In this document: in pieces, positions 22,941-35,160 of the stretch | Numbering within the stretch: the first letter of the stretch is position 1 | Layout of the letters: each line of letters opens with the position of its first letter | NCBI RefSeq assembly: GCF_029168945.1 | Contig: NC_083605.1 | Span: forward strand, 1,929,280 to 1,993,279 | DNA length: 64,000 nucleotides | Reading direction: 5' to 3' | Source of the DNA: Cannabis sativa | Taxonomy: Eukaryota > Streptophyta > Magnoliopsida > Rosales > Cannabaceae | Translations under genes and position numbers: made by a program | The notes under the pieces: generated by a model | Databases searched by the model: none | Seen by the model: the letters and a program-made list of their open reading frames with translations, nothing else | What the model was told of the DNA's origin: nothing

Positions 22941-25900
22941 CTACAACTTAATAACAGAAAATAACATGGTTCAATATAAATTCATACACAATTCAGAAAT
23001 TATAAACATATAGCAAGTAGGAATGACTAGTGAAAATACTAAAACATACAATCCTTAATAATTTCCAAGGTTTTCAACAAACTGATACAGTGTCCCGGTA
23101 GGCGAGAGTCAAAGCATCATTTATTGAATAGAGTTGTCAGCTCATCTAAAATAGAAACCATTCTAGCAACCTTTTATTCGATCAAAATAAGAATCCAACG
23201 TTGTCCCGGTAGGCGAGAGTCAAGGTTATTCTCATTTTATGAGCTTCTACCATTGTTTCATGTTTCATAAGTTTATCTCTAAGTAGTCACCGTAGGGGAG
23301 AGTCTAATAGAGACGAAAACTTACAAAACACTTATCAAATGAAATCTTACGGTGTTAAATGCGTTCAACGAATAACCATCCATAGGGGGACGAAGTCTAG
23401 CGTCTCGAGGTTATATTGAAAACATTTAACTTTTGTAAGACCAACAATGGAGATCGAATATCTTAATAATAATCAAGCTCATTATTTAAAGTGAGTTGTA
23501 TTTTCTTTGATTCTCTTTATTTAATTTATTTATTTTAAATATATATTTATTTAAAATTTCCAATTTAGAATGAAAAATTCTAAATATAAATTTTAATTTA
23601 ATATTTATAAATTTTACTTAGATGGATATGAAAATAACATGAATTATTTCCATCTTAGTAATAATTTCCAATAAATATTTAGAAAAATATTCAATTTAAG
23701 TTGTTACAAAATTAATATAAATTAATTTACAACTCAAATTTAATTTTCTATAAATATATTTTGCATTTCGAAAAATTAAAGTATTTAAGGATACAATTTT
23801 CGAAAATGCATGTTAAAATAAAAAATTAATCCTGGAAAAATTATTCTAATTTAATGTTGGCCCAAAATTAATTAATAAAATTAATTTACAACAAAAAACA
23901 TAATTTTCCTATTTAATTAAATATATAAGAAAAATTTCAAATATTTAAGTATGATGATGAAAATCAACTTAAATATTAATTTTCTATTTAATTAAATACA
24001 CTAGAAAAATACTTCAAGCAAAAATATCATCTATCTAGATTTTCCTTTGAATAATTAATTCAATTTCTAATAATATACTTTAATTCAATTTATTTTAAAT
24101 TAATCAATAAATGAAAAAAATCATTGATTTAAGTTGATCCAAGAATTAATTAAAATAAATAATTAATTTACAACTTAATCTATTTTTCAAGATAAAATTC
24201 GAAATTCTAGCATTTAAGAAATGCAATTTCGAAAAATTGATTAATAAAATAAAGAAAAAATATATTTTGAAAATTATTTAAATTTAGTTGAAAAATTAAA
24301 TTTCAACTAAAAATAATTTTCTTTTTAATTAAATGTAATGAAAAAGAAATATTTAAGTATGATGATTAAATCAACTTAGATATTTTATTTTCAAATTAAT
24401 TAAATGTATTAAATTCAAGAAATAAATAATTAAGTGTAGAGAAGGCTTAATTATTAATCTCTAGTTTAATACTAGGAAAAATATACTTAAAATAAATTGT
24501 ACCAAAATTAATTATATAAATAATTAATTTCACAATTTATAATATTTTCCTATTTAATATTAGAAATAATAAGTAGTCTAGAAATAACTATCTAGAAAAT
24601 ATCTTATTTGACTAAGTATCTTTTCCACAAAATTTGAAAAAATATCTAATTTAAGTTGTATTAGAAAAAATCTAGAACCTAAATATTTTTCAAATTTAAA
24701 TTTAATTAAATATCAAAAATTAAGTTGTAACCACTTAATTTGAAAATATTCCATTTTAAGTTAATATTCGAAAAGATATTAACTTAAAAAATATCTAAAG
24801 AATCTTAATAACCAATGCCTAAAATTCCTCAACTTAATTTTGAAATTTTGAATTCAAAAGATATTCAGATTTAAGTTGGTTAGTTGAAGATAACTAAATA
24901 TCAACTTAAATAGGAATATTTAATGAAAAATTTAAATTAAGTTCCAGAAAGAATCTAGATGGTTATAATTCTATATTTAATTAAATACAAGAAAATACAT
25001 ATAGTTTAGCTTAGAATAAAAAATAATTCTTTAAACTATATTTTTCTTAAATTAATTTCAAAATAAATGAAATTAATTATGTTGCTAATCAATTTTAATT
25101 AGGTTAAACTAGTGTAATTAACCTAGTACAGTCATTCAAATCAGGCAAATGGGCCTTCACAATTGGGGTGGTTTGTGTGAGGGGGTGCTGGGTTCAGTAT
25201 GTCGTACCCACTTCTATGGCTCCCAACTCTCACACAAGGCCCAAAAGAGAGGAATTTAACCTTAATAAGAACAACTGTTATTAATTGAATAAGCCCAAAA
25301 CTAAATGGGCCTAAATAAAATCTATCAATGACTATGACATTTTATTTAGCAACATTAACCTATATGCATCTATAATAAAATTAAACACATAGGCTCACAC
25401 AGGCACACTTTGGATGGGTCCTATCATGTTGCTAGGTCATACACAGATGAAAGAAGATTGTAAATATACCTGTTACAAATTATTATCTTGACCAAGGGAG
25501 CCATCGCATCATTAGATACGGCAAAAGGTAACCATGGCTATTTGCAATCAAGTAATAATAGGTTTTGAAAACTTACAAACAAGCTAAAACCACATACTCT
25601 TACCAACAAAAGGTTAGCTGGATAGTTGGATGTAGGATTTATTTAATTTTAAATTAAATAATTAATTTCGAAATATTATTAAAATGGATTTTCGAAAAAA
25701 AATTTTTAAAAAAATTTCAAAAATTAATTATATATTTAAATTTAAAATCAAACCTACAATTTTGAAAAATTAGGTTTGAACCAACCTAAATATCATTTCA
25801 AAAATTTGCTAACTACTTTTAAATTTTAAATATTATTTTATAAATAAAAATTAAATAAAAAATTAGAAAAGATAAATAAATATCTTTTTCAAATTTTAAA

Positions 25901-26749
25901 TGTAATTTAAATAAATAAAATAACAAAATTTAAAAAATTAGCAAAATATCTTATATCTATTTAAAATTACATGATTATAAATATCTTATTTTAAATTTAA
26001 ATATGGTCAAAATATCTAAAAAGATTTAATTAAAAAATCTTAAAAGATAAGATATTTTTAAAATATCTTAAAAGATATTATAAATATCTTTAAAAGATAT
26101 TATAAATATCTTAAAAGATAAGATATTTTTAAATATCTTAAAAGATATTATAAATATTTTAAAAGATATTATAAATATCTTAAAATATCTGACCTTAAAT
26201 TTAAAAAAAATATAATCAAATTTAAAAATAAGATAGATTTTTAAGCAAAAAGATAAATACTAATTCTATTGAAATTCAAATTACACTAATATCTTGAATT
26301 AAATTAAAAAAAATTTAAATTAATTCAAAATGATAATTAGAATTGAATTAGGAATAGTAATAGTATATATACAAAACCATACAAAAAATTGGAAGCTAAT
26401 TCCATGAAAAAGTATGAAAAATTGAAGAAAAAAGGAAAAAATCGAAACTGTACGGACAGTTCTGCGATCGTAGGAAACTATCAGCACAGCCCCGATTTTG
26501 TCAAATCTTCAAAAAATCATAACTAATTCAAATAAAATCCAAATTGAGTTCTGTAAAAGGCTAACTTGCTTAATTTTTTCCATACTATCCAATAAAAATA
26601 ATTCCAGAAACGAAATCACAATTATTTTTCACGAAAATTTCACAAACATCAATCAATCATCAAATAACACTCAATACAACATGATACCATCCAAAGAACA
26701 TACAAACAATCGTTTTAAAGTCCAAATTTCTTGCAAGTAAATCAATTAC
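22941..26749 (-). other. Copia E leader
   Basis: This long non-coding leader (minus) carries several blocks. A structured block is at 23,069-23,462, with the motif GTCCCGGTAGGCGAG at 23,092 and 23,203. AT-rich DNA follows at 23,470-25,130. A conserved block at 25,130-25,640 is shared with A and D. A strongly AT-rich part with palindromic repeats (26,040-26,190) and a PBS-proximal segment complete it. No ORF is convincing. Confidence 0.75.
26040..26190. repeat. Palindromic AT repeats in copia E leader
   Basis: Repeated, self-complementary AAAAGATATT/AATATCTT units are spaced about 21-40 bp apart. They are absent from the equivalent part of copia A (30,900-31,000). Confidence 0.7.
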
Positions 26750-26767
26750 CATGGCTCTGAGGCCAGT
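26750..26767 (-). promoter_or_regulatory. Copia E primer-binding site
   Basis: The minus strand reads TGGCCTCAGAGCCAT directly inside the 5' LTR. It resembles the initiator tRNA-Met site TGGTATCAGAGC but has CC in place of TA at positions 4-5. Confidence 0.7.
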
Positions 26768-28661
26768 TGTTGGAATTTATTTTACCAGGATCTTAGATCT
26801 ACTCACAAGTATGTTTATTAACATCCTAAATATGAACTTTCTAAAACGATGAATTAAACACATATAAAGTTTAAGAAACCTTACATTGGGTGCAGCGGAA
26901 TATAATGACTCCTTCCGTTCAGATATCTAGCCCTTGATTCCTTTCTGTAGCAGAGCATTATCAATATCTGAACTCGGATCTCTTTCTCTCGAATCTTTGA
27001 TGCTGAAACTCCTTTGCTGATGATCTTTCTTCACGATCTTCCTCACTATGATTGAGGTATCACTTGATGTGTGTGGGCACTACTCATACACTAAGGATTT
27101 CGAAATTATCAAGGAAGAAGAGAGAGAGTGGTCAGCTAAAGATAGGGAGAGAGAAGGCTCAATTTTTCTGAATAGAAAAAGTCAGAAGAAAAGTGTGTAA
27201 TTTTCCTGAAGCCTTCACTATCTATTTATAGCATTCCACTAGGGTTTGATTTGAATTATTTGTCATTAAAATAATGAAAAAATCAGTTTAAATTTCCTAC
27301 AAAATGGCTGGCCCTACACTTAGTGGATTGGGCCTTGCTTTTTGCAATTTTGCAATTTTAACACCTTTTGTATCTGATTTTCTCAAAAATGCCAATTTCC
27401 TAATTCAACCATTTAAATGCCAATTCTAACTATTTAATAACTATAAATAATTATTAAATAATATTGTCATTTATCATATTTATTAATTGAACCATACAAA
27501 GTATCATAATTAACAAATATGCCCCTATAAACTCTTTCTTTACAATTTCGCCCTTACTTAGTGAAAAATTCACAAATAGACATAGTCTAATTTGAGAATT
27601 ATAATTGATTAATCAAAACCAATTACATGAGTCTTACAAGCAATATTATCTCAACTAGTGGGGGGACCATGGGTCTATATAACCGAGCTTCCAATAAGTA
27701 GATCAAGAATTTAGCACTAAAATTCACTAACTTATTAATTCTTCGTTGAATCCACGCATAGAACTTAGAATTGCACTCTCAGTATATAGAATGCTCTATA
27801 TGTTCCACCATATAGACACATCATTAGTTATCCATTGTTATAATCCTAATTTGATCAATGATCCTCTATATGAATGATCTACACTGTAAAGGGATTCAAT
27901 TACCGTTACACCCTACAATGTATTTATTCCTTAAAACACTTGACCCTGTATAAATGATATTTCAGCTTATGTGAAATGAGTACTCCACCATTTATGTTCG
28001 TTTGGTCAAGCTCGAAGGAGATCATCCTTTGCTTACTATTCGCCAGATAGAAGCTATAGATTCCATGTTTATGATAGCGCTCCCACTCAATTGCACTACC
28101 GTGTTCCCAAAATGTACGTATCACCCTGACCTAAAAGTAGGCTTAACTGACAAATCAAAGAACACGAATAGCCTTTCAAGATTGAGCCTAATCATATCAG
28201 GATTAAGATCATTTGATCTAGGATCAACTAGGCGATATTGACTTGAATAGATATTACGGTAAGTTTAATAAATCTAAATCAAAGTTCAATATCGGTCCCT
28301 TCCGATGCATACTCCATGCATCCAACCTGAGCTTTACTTTAACCAATGTTCTGGAAAGAACATAGCACTTCTCCAAATGCAAGTAAACTCTTGTTGTAGA
28401 TTATCATATCAGTAAAACCCTGTGTCTGATAAATCTAGGAAACTTTATTCACATAGTCATGTTTACTTTCCAATGTGTTGACGGCACAATAAACAGGATC
28501 AAGTATGTGAAAAGGGTTTCAGATGAATTTATACATTATGTACATATAATCATGAAATAAATCATGTGAACCATGCAACATTAAATGTTATTTCTGATCT
28601 ATATTAATAAGTAAATCTGATTATATTGAAATGAGTTTTATTTAGGGCATAAAACCCAACA
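26768..28661 (-). repeat. 5' LTR of copia E
   Basis: This 1,894 bp LTR is nearly identical to 18,370-20,263. A minus-strand TATA box (TATAAATAG) lies near 27,223. Confidence 0.95.
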
Positions 28662-28666
28662 AGAAT
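28662..28666. repeat. TSD (AGAAT) of copia E, right copy
   Basis: AGAAT follows the 5' LTR and matches 18,365-18,369. Confidence 0.95.
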
Positions 28667-30406
28667 TTGATCCATCATTACATAACGATGAGCCTGATAC
28701 TGAATCTTTCGAGACAGTGCCCTCTCTTGGGGCAACTCACCTGTGGTTATGTATTTTATGATGGGGACCATCCAGCTGGGTTCTTGCCCAACCGTTTGTG
28801 TGGTCTCTTTTATTTTGATGCTTGGCTCTGCCAAGCGTTCCACTGGTACTACCCCCAGCTCTTCGATTTCGCTGTCCGAGGCTAACTTAGCCAGACAGTC
28901 CGCGTGAGCGTTCTTTTCTCGGGGGATTCTTTCTATTTTATAGTCCGTGAACTCGTGGAGCAGTTCTCGGACTATTGTTACGTACGCGGCCATCCTTTCG
29001 CCGCGAGTTTGGTATTCTCCGGAAACTTGGTTTACGACCAGCTGAGAATCGCTGTAGACTTCCACCCTCTTGGCTCCTACAGCTTTAGCTAATTTTAGCC
29101 CTGCTATCAGGGCCTCATATTCGGCTTCATTATTCGAAGCTGTGAAGTTGAATCGGAGTGCTGCCTGGAGCCGCAACCCAGTAGGTGATATCATAGCCAC
29201 TCCGGCTCCTGAACCGTTTTCATTAGAAGCTCCATCCACAAATACTCTCCAAGTGGGGATGGGTGGCTCCGATGTATTGGCTGTTGCCTTGGCTTCATTA
29301 CATTCGGTGATGAAGTCCGCCAAGGCTTGGCCTTTTATGGAAATCCGGGGCACGTAATGTAAGTCGAACTGACTCAGCTCCATTGCCCATTTGAGGAGTC
29401 TTCCGGAGGCTTCAGGCTTCTGGAGCACTTGCCGGAGTGGATGATTGGTCAAAATTCTGATCGGATGGGCTTGGAAGTACGGTCTCAACTTCCGTGATGC
29501 CATCAGGAGGCAGAATACTAACTTTTCAATAAGCGGGTACCTTGTCTCGGCCCCTACCATGCGTTTACTAACATAGTACACGGGGTGCTGAATTTTTTCT
29601 TCCTCCCGGACCAATGCAGCACTGACCGCATGCTCGGAAACGGCCAAGTAAAGGAACAAGTCTTCTCCAAGGACGGGTTTTGATAGGATAGGAGGTTTGG
29701 CCATGTGGTCTTTTAACCTTTTGAATGCCTCCTCGCATTCATCTGTCCATTCGAACTTTTGGCTTTTCTTCAGTATGTTGAAGAAGGGTATGCACTTGTC
29801 CGTGGACCGTGAGATAAAGCGGCTCAGTGCGGCTACCTTTCCGGTCAAACTTTGCACGTCCTTATGTTTCTTGGGGGATGGCATGTCCAGGAGAGCTTGG
29901 ATTTTCTCCGGGTTCGCCTCGATCCCCCTTCGGCTGACTATGAAGCCCAGGAATTTTCCCGACTTGACCCCGAAGGTGCATTTTTTCGGATTGAGTTTCA
30001 TGCCGTATCTCCGGACGACTTCGAAACATTCCTCTAAGTCACTTGCATGGCTGTTGCATGCTTTGGATTTGACGAGCATGTCGTCTACATATACTTCCAT
30101 GTTTCGTCCCAGGAGGCTTTTAAACATCCGGTTAACCATTCTTTGATAGGTTGCTCCGGCGTTTTTCAGTTCGAAAGGCATGACTAGGTAACAGTATACC
30201 CCCTTATCGGTCCTGAAGCTAGTGCACTCCTGGTCTGCCGTATGCATTTTTATTTGGTTATACCCAGCATAGGCATCCATGAAAGACAGCAGCTTAAATC
30301 CGGACGTGGCGTCCACCATCTGGTCGATCCTGGGCAGCGGAAAGCAGTCCTTTGGGCAGGCTTTGTTTAGATCTGTGAAATCTATACAAACCCGCCAAGT
30401 CCCGTT
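28667..30406 (-). pseudogene. Gypsy RT, RNase H and archaeal-type RNase H
   Basis: The minus strand is open for about 580 codons. RT begins mid-domain at PNGTWRVCIDFTDLNKACPKD and includes FMDAYAGYNQI and YVDD. The usual MPFGLKNAG motif reads MPFELKNAG. Ty3 RNase H follows, with a connection domain. A second RNase H then carries VFVDGASNENGSG, NNEAEYEALIAGL and YSDSQLVV, the archaeal-type domain that defines Tat/Ogre elements. The reading ends at HRYVMMDQIL, where copia E interrupts; integrase continues at 18,369. The RT N-terminus, protease and gag are deleted at 30,406/30,407. Confidence 0.93.
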
Positions 30407-30501
30407 TGGCATAAAAAGACTTAGCAAATCTTTCCAAGTTATCTGATCCACGTGTCCCCTCTTGACTGGTCCACGTATTTTGGGCGAATTTTGGAGCAAC
30501 A
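30407..30501 (-). repeat. Remnant of gypsy 5' LTR fused to RT
   Basis: This 95 bp stretch is identical to 12,349-12,443, the outer (U3) end of the LTR. It is followed by the CTTAC TSD. It joins RT at a TGGC shared by both parents, which suggests a microhomology-mediated deletion. The join keeps a frame open, adding about 30 LTR-derived codons to RT. Confidence 0.92.
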
Positions 30502-31611
30502 CTTACAAACAAGCTAAAACACATACTCCTGCAACAAGGTTAGCTCGATAGTTGGATGTAGGATTTATTTAATTTTAAAATTAAATAATTTCGAAAAAAA
30601 TAATTAATTAAAAAAAATTATTTTCGATTTTTTTTTTAAAAAAAAAAAATTGAAAAAATTACAAAATTAAAAAAAAAATTAAATTTAAAATTAAACCTAC
30701 AATTTTGAAAAATTAGGTTTCAACCAACCTAAATATCATTTCAAAATTTGCTAACTACTTTTAAAAATTAAATGTTATTTTATAAATAAAAATTTTAAAA
30801 AATAAATGAATATCTTTTTTCAGATTTTAAATGTAATTTAAATAAATAAAATAACAAAATTTAAAAGTTATCAAAATATCTTATACCTATTTAAAATTAC
30901 ATGATTATAGTTATCTTATTTTAAATTTAAATAAGGTCAAATTATTTTTAAAAAAAATATAATTTAAAAAATTTAAAATCTGACCTTAAATTTAAAAATA
31001 AGATAAGATATAATAAAATTTAAAAATAAGATAGATAATTAAGCAAAAAAAGATAGATATTGACTATTTCAAATTCAAATTACACTAATATCATGAATTA
31101 ATTTTAAAAAATATTAAATAAATTAATTATGATAATTAGAAATGAATTAGGAATAGTAAATGTATAAATACAGAACTACACAAAAAATCGGAAGTTAATT
31201 CCATGAAAAAACGAAGAAAATCGAAAAAATTGCAAGCTGTACGGACGGGATGCTGTGCATACCCGTCCGCGCGCGTGCATGGGTGCTGGGCCGAGAATCC
31301 TCGGCGGAATGAGTGTCACGCACGATTTCCGCGCGCGCAGGGGAGATTCAGCTCAACCCCAATTTTTTCGAAACTTCAAAAAATCATAACTAATTCAAAT
31401 TAAATCGAAATTGAGTTCTGTAGAAAAGTAACTTGCTTAATTTTTTCCATACTATCCAATAAAAATAATTCCAGAAACAAATATTCAATTATTTTTCACG
31501 AAAATTCACAAACATCAATCAATCATCAAATAACACTCAATACAACATGATACCATCCAAAACATCAAACAATCGTTTTAAAGTCCAAATTTCTTGCAAG
31601 CAAATCAATTA
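30502..31611 (-). other. Copia A leader, PBS-proximal part
   Basis: The leader of A continues after the gypsy insertion. The first part is AT-rich (30,540-31,150). A GC-rich stretch at 31,237-31,350 with CGCGCGCG-type sequence replaces a much less GC-rich segment of copia E near 26,449. The remainder up to the PBS closely matches E. The short ORF across the GC-rich part shows no domain. Confidence 0.7.
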
Positions 31612-31630
31612 CCATGGCTCTGAGGCCAGT
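31612..31630 (-). promoter_or_regulatory. Copia A primer-binding site
   Basis: The minus strand reads TGGCCTCAGAGCCATGG one or two bases from the 5' LTR, identical to copia E. Confidence 0.7.
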
Positions 31631-33519
31631 TGTTGGATATTATTTTACCAGGATCTTAGATCTACTCACAAGTATGTTCATTAACACCATAAATATGAAC
31701 TTTCTAACACGATGAAATAAACACATATAAAGTTTAGGAAACCTTACATTGGGTGCAGCGGAATTAAATGACTCCTTCCGTTCAGATCTCTAACCCTTGT
31801 ATCCTTTCTGTCGCAGAGTATTATCAAGATCTGAACCTGGATCTCTTTCTCTGAATCTTTGATACTGAAACTCCTTTTGCTGATGATCTTTCTTCACGAT
31901 CTTCCTCACTATGATTGAGGTATTGCTTGCTGTGTGTGGGCACTACTCTAATCACTAAGGGGTTTCGAAATAGGAAGGAAGAAGAGAGAGAGAGAGTGGC
32001 GGCCAAAGGTAGAGAGAGAGGCTCAGGTTTTTCTGAATGAGAAGTGTATTTTTTCTGAAGCCTTCACTACCTATTTATAGCATTCCACTAGGGTTAGGTT
32101 TGAATTATTTGGCATTAAAATACTGAAAATATCAGAGGTAAAACTCCTAAAAAAGTGGTCGGCCATGGCTTATTGGATTTGGGCCTCACTTTTTGCAATT
32201 TTACAGTTTTATCACTTTTGTATCTGATTTTCTCAAAAATGCCAATTTTCAAATTCAACCATTTAAATGCCAATTCTAACTATTTAATAACTATAAATGA
32301 TTATTAAATAATATTGTCATTTATCATATTTATTAATTGAACCATACAAAGTATCATAATTAACAAATATGCCCCTAATAACTCTTTCTTTACAATTTCG
32401 CCCTTACTTAGTGAAAATTTCACAAATAGACATAGTGTAATTTGAGAATTATAATTGATTAATCAAAACCAATTATATGAGTCTTACAAACAATATTATC
32501 TCAACTAGTGCGGGGACCATGGGTCTATGTAACCGAGCTTCCAATAAGTAGATCAAGAATTTATCACTAAAATTCACTAACTTATTAATTCTTTGTTGAA
32601 TCCACGCATAGAACTTAGAATTGCACTCTCAGTATATAGAATGCTCTATATGTTCCACCATATAGACACATCATTAGTTATCCATTGTTATAATCCTAAT
32701 TTGATCAATGATCCTCTATATGAATGATCTACACTATAAAGGAATTAGATTACCGTTACACCCTACTATGTATTTTATCCTTAAAACACTTGACCCCGTA
32801 TAAATGATATTTCAGCTTATGTGAAATGAGTACTCCACCATTTATGTTCGTTTGGTCAAGCTCGAAGGAGATCATCCTTTGCTTACTATTCGCCAGATAG
32901 AAGCTATAGATTCCATGTTTATGTTAGCGCTCCCACTCAATTGCACTACCGTGTTCCCAAAATGTACGTATCACCCTGACCTAAAAGTAGGCTTAACTAA
33001 CAAATCGAAGAACACGAATAGCCTTTCAAGATTGAGCCTAATCATAACAGGATTAAGAACATTTGATCTAGGATCAACTAGGCGATATTGACTTGAATAG
33101 ATTTTACGGTAAGTTTAATAAATCTAAGTTAAAGTTCAATATCGGTCCCTTCCGATGCATAGTCCATGCATCCAACCTGAGCTTTACTTTAGCCAATGCT
33201 CTGGAAAGAACATAGCATTTCTCCAAATGCAAGTAAACTCTTGTTGTAGATTATCATATCAGTAAAACCCTGTGTCTGATAAATCTAGGAAACTTTATTC
33301 ACATAGTCATGTTTACTTTCCAATGTGACGACAACACAATAAACAGGATAAAGTATGTGAAAAGGGTTTAAGATGAATTTATAAATCAAATAGACAAGCA
33401 ATTGATAAAGTGAACCAAAACATACACAAATGAATGAAAAATACTTCTGTTTCTTTATTGATGTTAAATAAAATAGATTACATTGAAATGGAGTTTTATT
33501 TAGGGCATAAAACCCAACA
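31631..33519 (-). repeat. 5' LTR of copia A
   Basis: This 1,889 bp LTR is close to the 240-2,129 copy but visibly more diverged from it than the LTR pair of copia E. It is followed by TCTTA, one base different from the TCTTG that flanks the left LTR. Confidence 0.93.
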
Positions 33520-35160
33520 TCTTAACCATTTGTGGTATCCAACTTGTTGTAAATATATGGTCTGACACGGATGTCCAAGCTGTCCAACTCGCTGATATGG
33601 TATTCAAATTTCCTCTCTGTGTATGCTCTGGCTGCAGCGAAGAATGGTTTATCCATCTTGCTTGCATTCTTCTTGAAGGTTGCTTTTAGGTTGCTTAACA
33701 GGTGGTATACACAATAGCAATGCATGATTTCTGGAAATACATGAGCAACTGCCTTAATTATGCTCTCATGTCTATCTGAGATCAAGCACTATTCCTCTCT
33801 AATCCCATATGTTTATCTTACTTTTGTGAAAAACCATTGCCATGAGTTGTTGTTTTCTGAATCCACAACAGAAAAAGCTAGTGGAAAAATGTGCCCATTT
33901 TCATCTTGTGTACAAGCAGAGAGCAATATACCTCCATATGTTGATTTAAGGAAAGTTCCTTCAACAACTATTATAGGTTTGCACTTATTCCATCCTTTTA
34001 TTGAAGCATCCAGTGCGACAAACAAGTACTTGAAGCTGTTGTCATCCTTTGTTTGCATGTGCACTATTGTTCTGGGATTAGTTTTTTGCAACATATGCAA
34101 AAAACTGGGCAACAACTTGTATGATTCGTTGGCTTTTTCTCGTAATTCTTCTTGCACGTGCTCTATGCTTCTCCATGCTTTCATGTAGTTCATTCTCACC
34201 CCATACTTGTGTTTCATTTCTCCTCTGATGTCTTGTGGCGTTTGAGTTGTTTTTATGTTGGTAAATCGTTGCTTGATGTAGTTTCCAATCAATTTCGTTG
34301 TAGCTTGTCTTTTGTCGGCAAATCTTATGTTTAGATCACAAGTGTGTATCACCTTCCTGTCGTACTTTCGAATGATGAATGACTTTGTTGGCCCATTTCT
34401 GGATGCCGTTAGTGCCCACTTGCATTTTGGATCCAAACAACAAATCTTGTATGTTCTTGCACATGATTTTTTCACTCTGAATTGGAAGTTGTTCCTAATT
34501 GCATAGAAACCAAGCACACTCTGGAGTGTTTCTTTGTCTTTGTATATTTGTGCTTCTTCTATTTCAGGATGTTGCGGATCTGTGATTAGTAGTTCGTCAT
34601 AATTTGTGATTTCTGGTTCCCTGTTTTTGTTGTTTTCCAGTTGCTCAACTATCTCCTCTGCCACAAGTTTTGCATAGTCTGAAGTCAAATTTTTCTCCCC
34701 CATCTTCCGGTGCTGTAGCTTCAATTGTATGTTGTTGATTTGTTGAGTCTTTTGTTGTTGCTGCATTGTATTCGATCGGTTCGAAGGCGCTTGTATGTGT
34801 AATTAATGAATTGTCATTTCCCAAGAATGATGCATTGATGGTTGTTGTTGGGTTGTTGATGACATTCACACACAATGGGTATGTTGTGAAGTCGGGGTCC
34901 TTCAGTTTGAGTTGTTTGTTGAAATGCAGGCTTTGATCATCCTTTATCCTCAACGGTTGGTATCCTTCCTTCACTTGATATTTCAGTTGCAAAACAGTGT
35001 TTTCTTGGTTGCATTCCAGGAAATCTTTGAGTTTCTGTTGTAAATCTTCATAGTTACAATTGGCTGAAATGTAATGTCCACTGGCTTCATAATTTTCATA
35101 ATTCATTCGATCATCGAATTGTCCATTGTAGAAGACTAGGAATGGAATGTCTTTCCTTTC
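33520..35160 (-). pseudogene. MULE (MuDR-type) transposase pseudogene
   Basis: The minus strand encodes, in order, an N-terminal domain (NYENYEASGHYISANCNYED...), a MuDR DNA-binding domain (KETLQSVLGFYAIRNNFQFRV...CCLDPKCKW), a linker and the MULE catalytic domain (PIIVVEGTFLKSTYGG...NNSWQWFF...ISDRHESI). The usual first catalytic Asp (VVDGTHLK) is Glu. There is a frameshift near 34,705, a TAA stop after FFTKVR, and a TAG just before ISDRHESI. A probable intron lies upstream (donor near 35,249, acceptor near 35,161), but the frame across it does not agree. Copia A cuts the gene at 33,519 and its C-terminus is at 1-239. Confidence 0.88.

Larger units (their letters stand above)
18370..28661 (-). 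mobile_element. Copia element E, full-length, coding-dead
   Basis: A 10,292 bp copia-type element in minus orientation, inserted in gypsy integrase with a perfect AGAAT TSD. It has two 1,894 bp LTRs (18,370-20,263 and 26,768-28,661), a PPT beside the left LTR and a PBS beside the right LTR. The LTRs differ at only a handful of bases, so it is young. Its interior contains no gag or pol ORF; recognisable but scrambled pol (20,264-22,900) aligns in outline with pol of copia A. It retains the long leader shared with A and D, so it was probably mobilised in trans. Confidence 0.95.
11662..30501 (-). mobile_element. Ty3/gypsy Tat-lineage element, internally deleted
   Basis: A gypsy retrotransposon in minus orientation inside the leader of copia A, with a 5 bp TSD (CTTAC). 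It keeps its 3' LTR (11,662-12,443), PPT, a spliced plus-strand antisense gene, integrase and RT with two RNase H domains. The second, archaeal-type RNase H and an antisense ORF between integrase and the 3' LTR are hallmarks of the Tat group. On the 5' side only the outermost 95 bp of LTR remain, fused to RT, so gag, protease, PBS and the RT N-terminus are gone. Copia E (18,370-28,661) splits integrase from RNase H. It cannot move by itself. Confidence 0.92.
240..33519 (-). mobile_element. Copia element A, outer nested copy
   Basis: This is a Ty1/copia retrotransposon in minus orientation. Its 5' LTR is at 31,631-33,519, with the primer-binding site just inside. Leader, gag and pol run leftwards and a left LTR sits at 240-2,129. 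It interrupts a MULE gene; the outer flanks TCTTG (235-239) and TCTTA (33,520-33,524) fit a 5 bp TSD with one change. Two large insertions lie inside: CACTA at 2,647-6,641 and gypsy at 11,662-30,501. The PPT and the end of RNase H are missing, because MULE-derived DNA (2,130-2,500) lies between the left LTR and RNase H. It could therefore be a recombinant of two alleles. Confidence 0.8.

Noticed and set aside
31203..31403. 66-codon ORF in a GC-rich part of the copia A leader
   Set aside because: The GC-rich patch explains its openness; the equivalent leader of copia E does not keep it.
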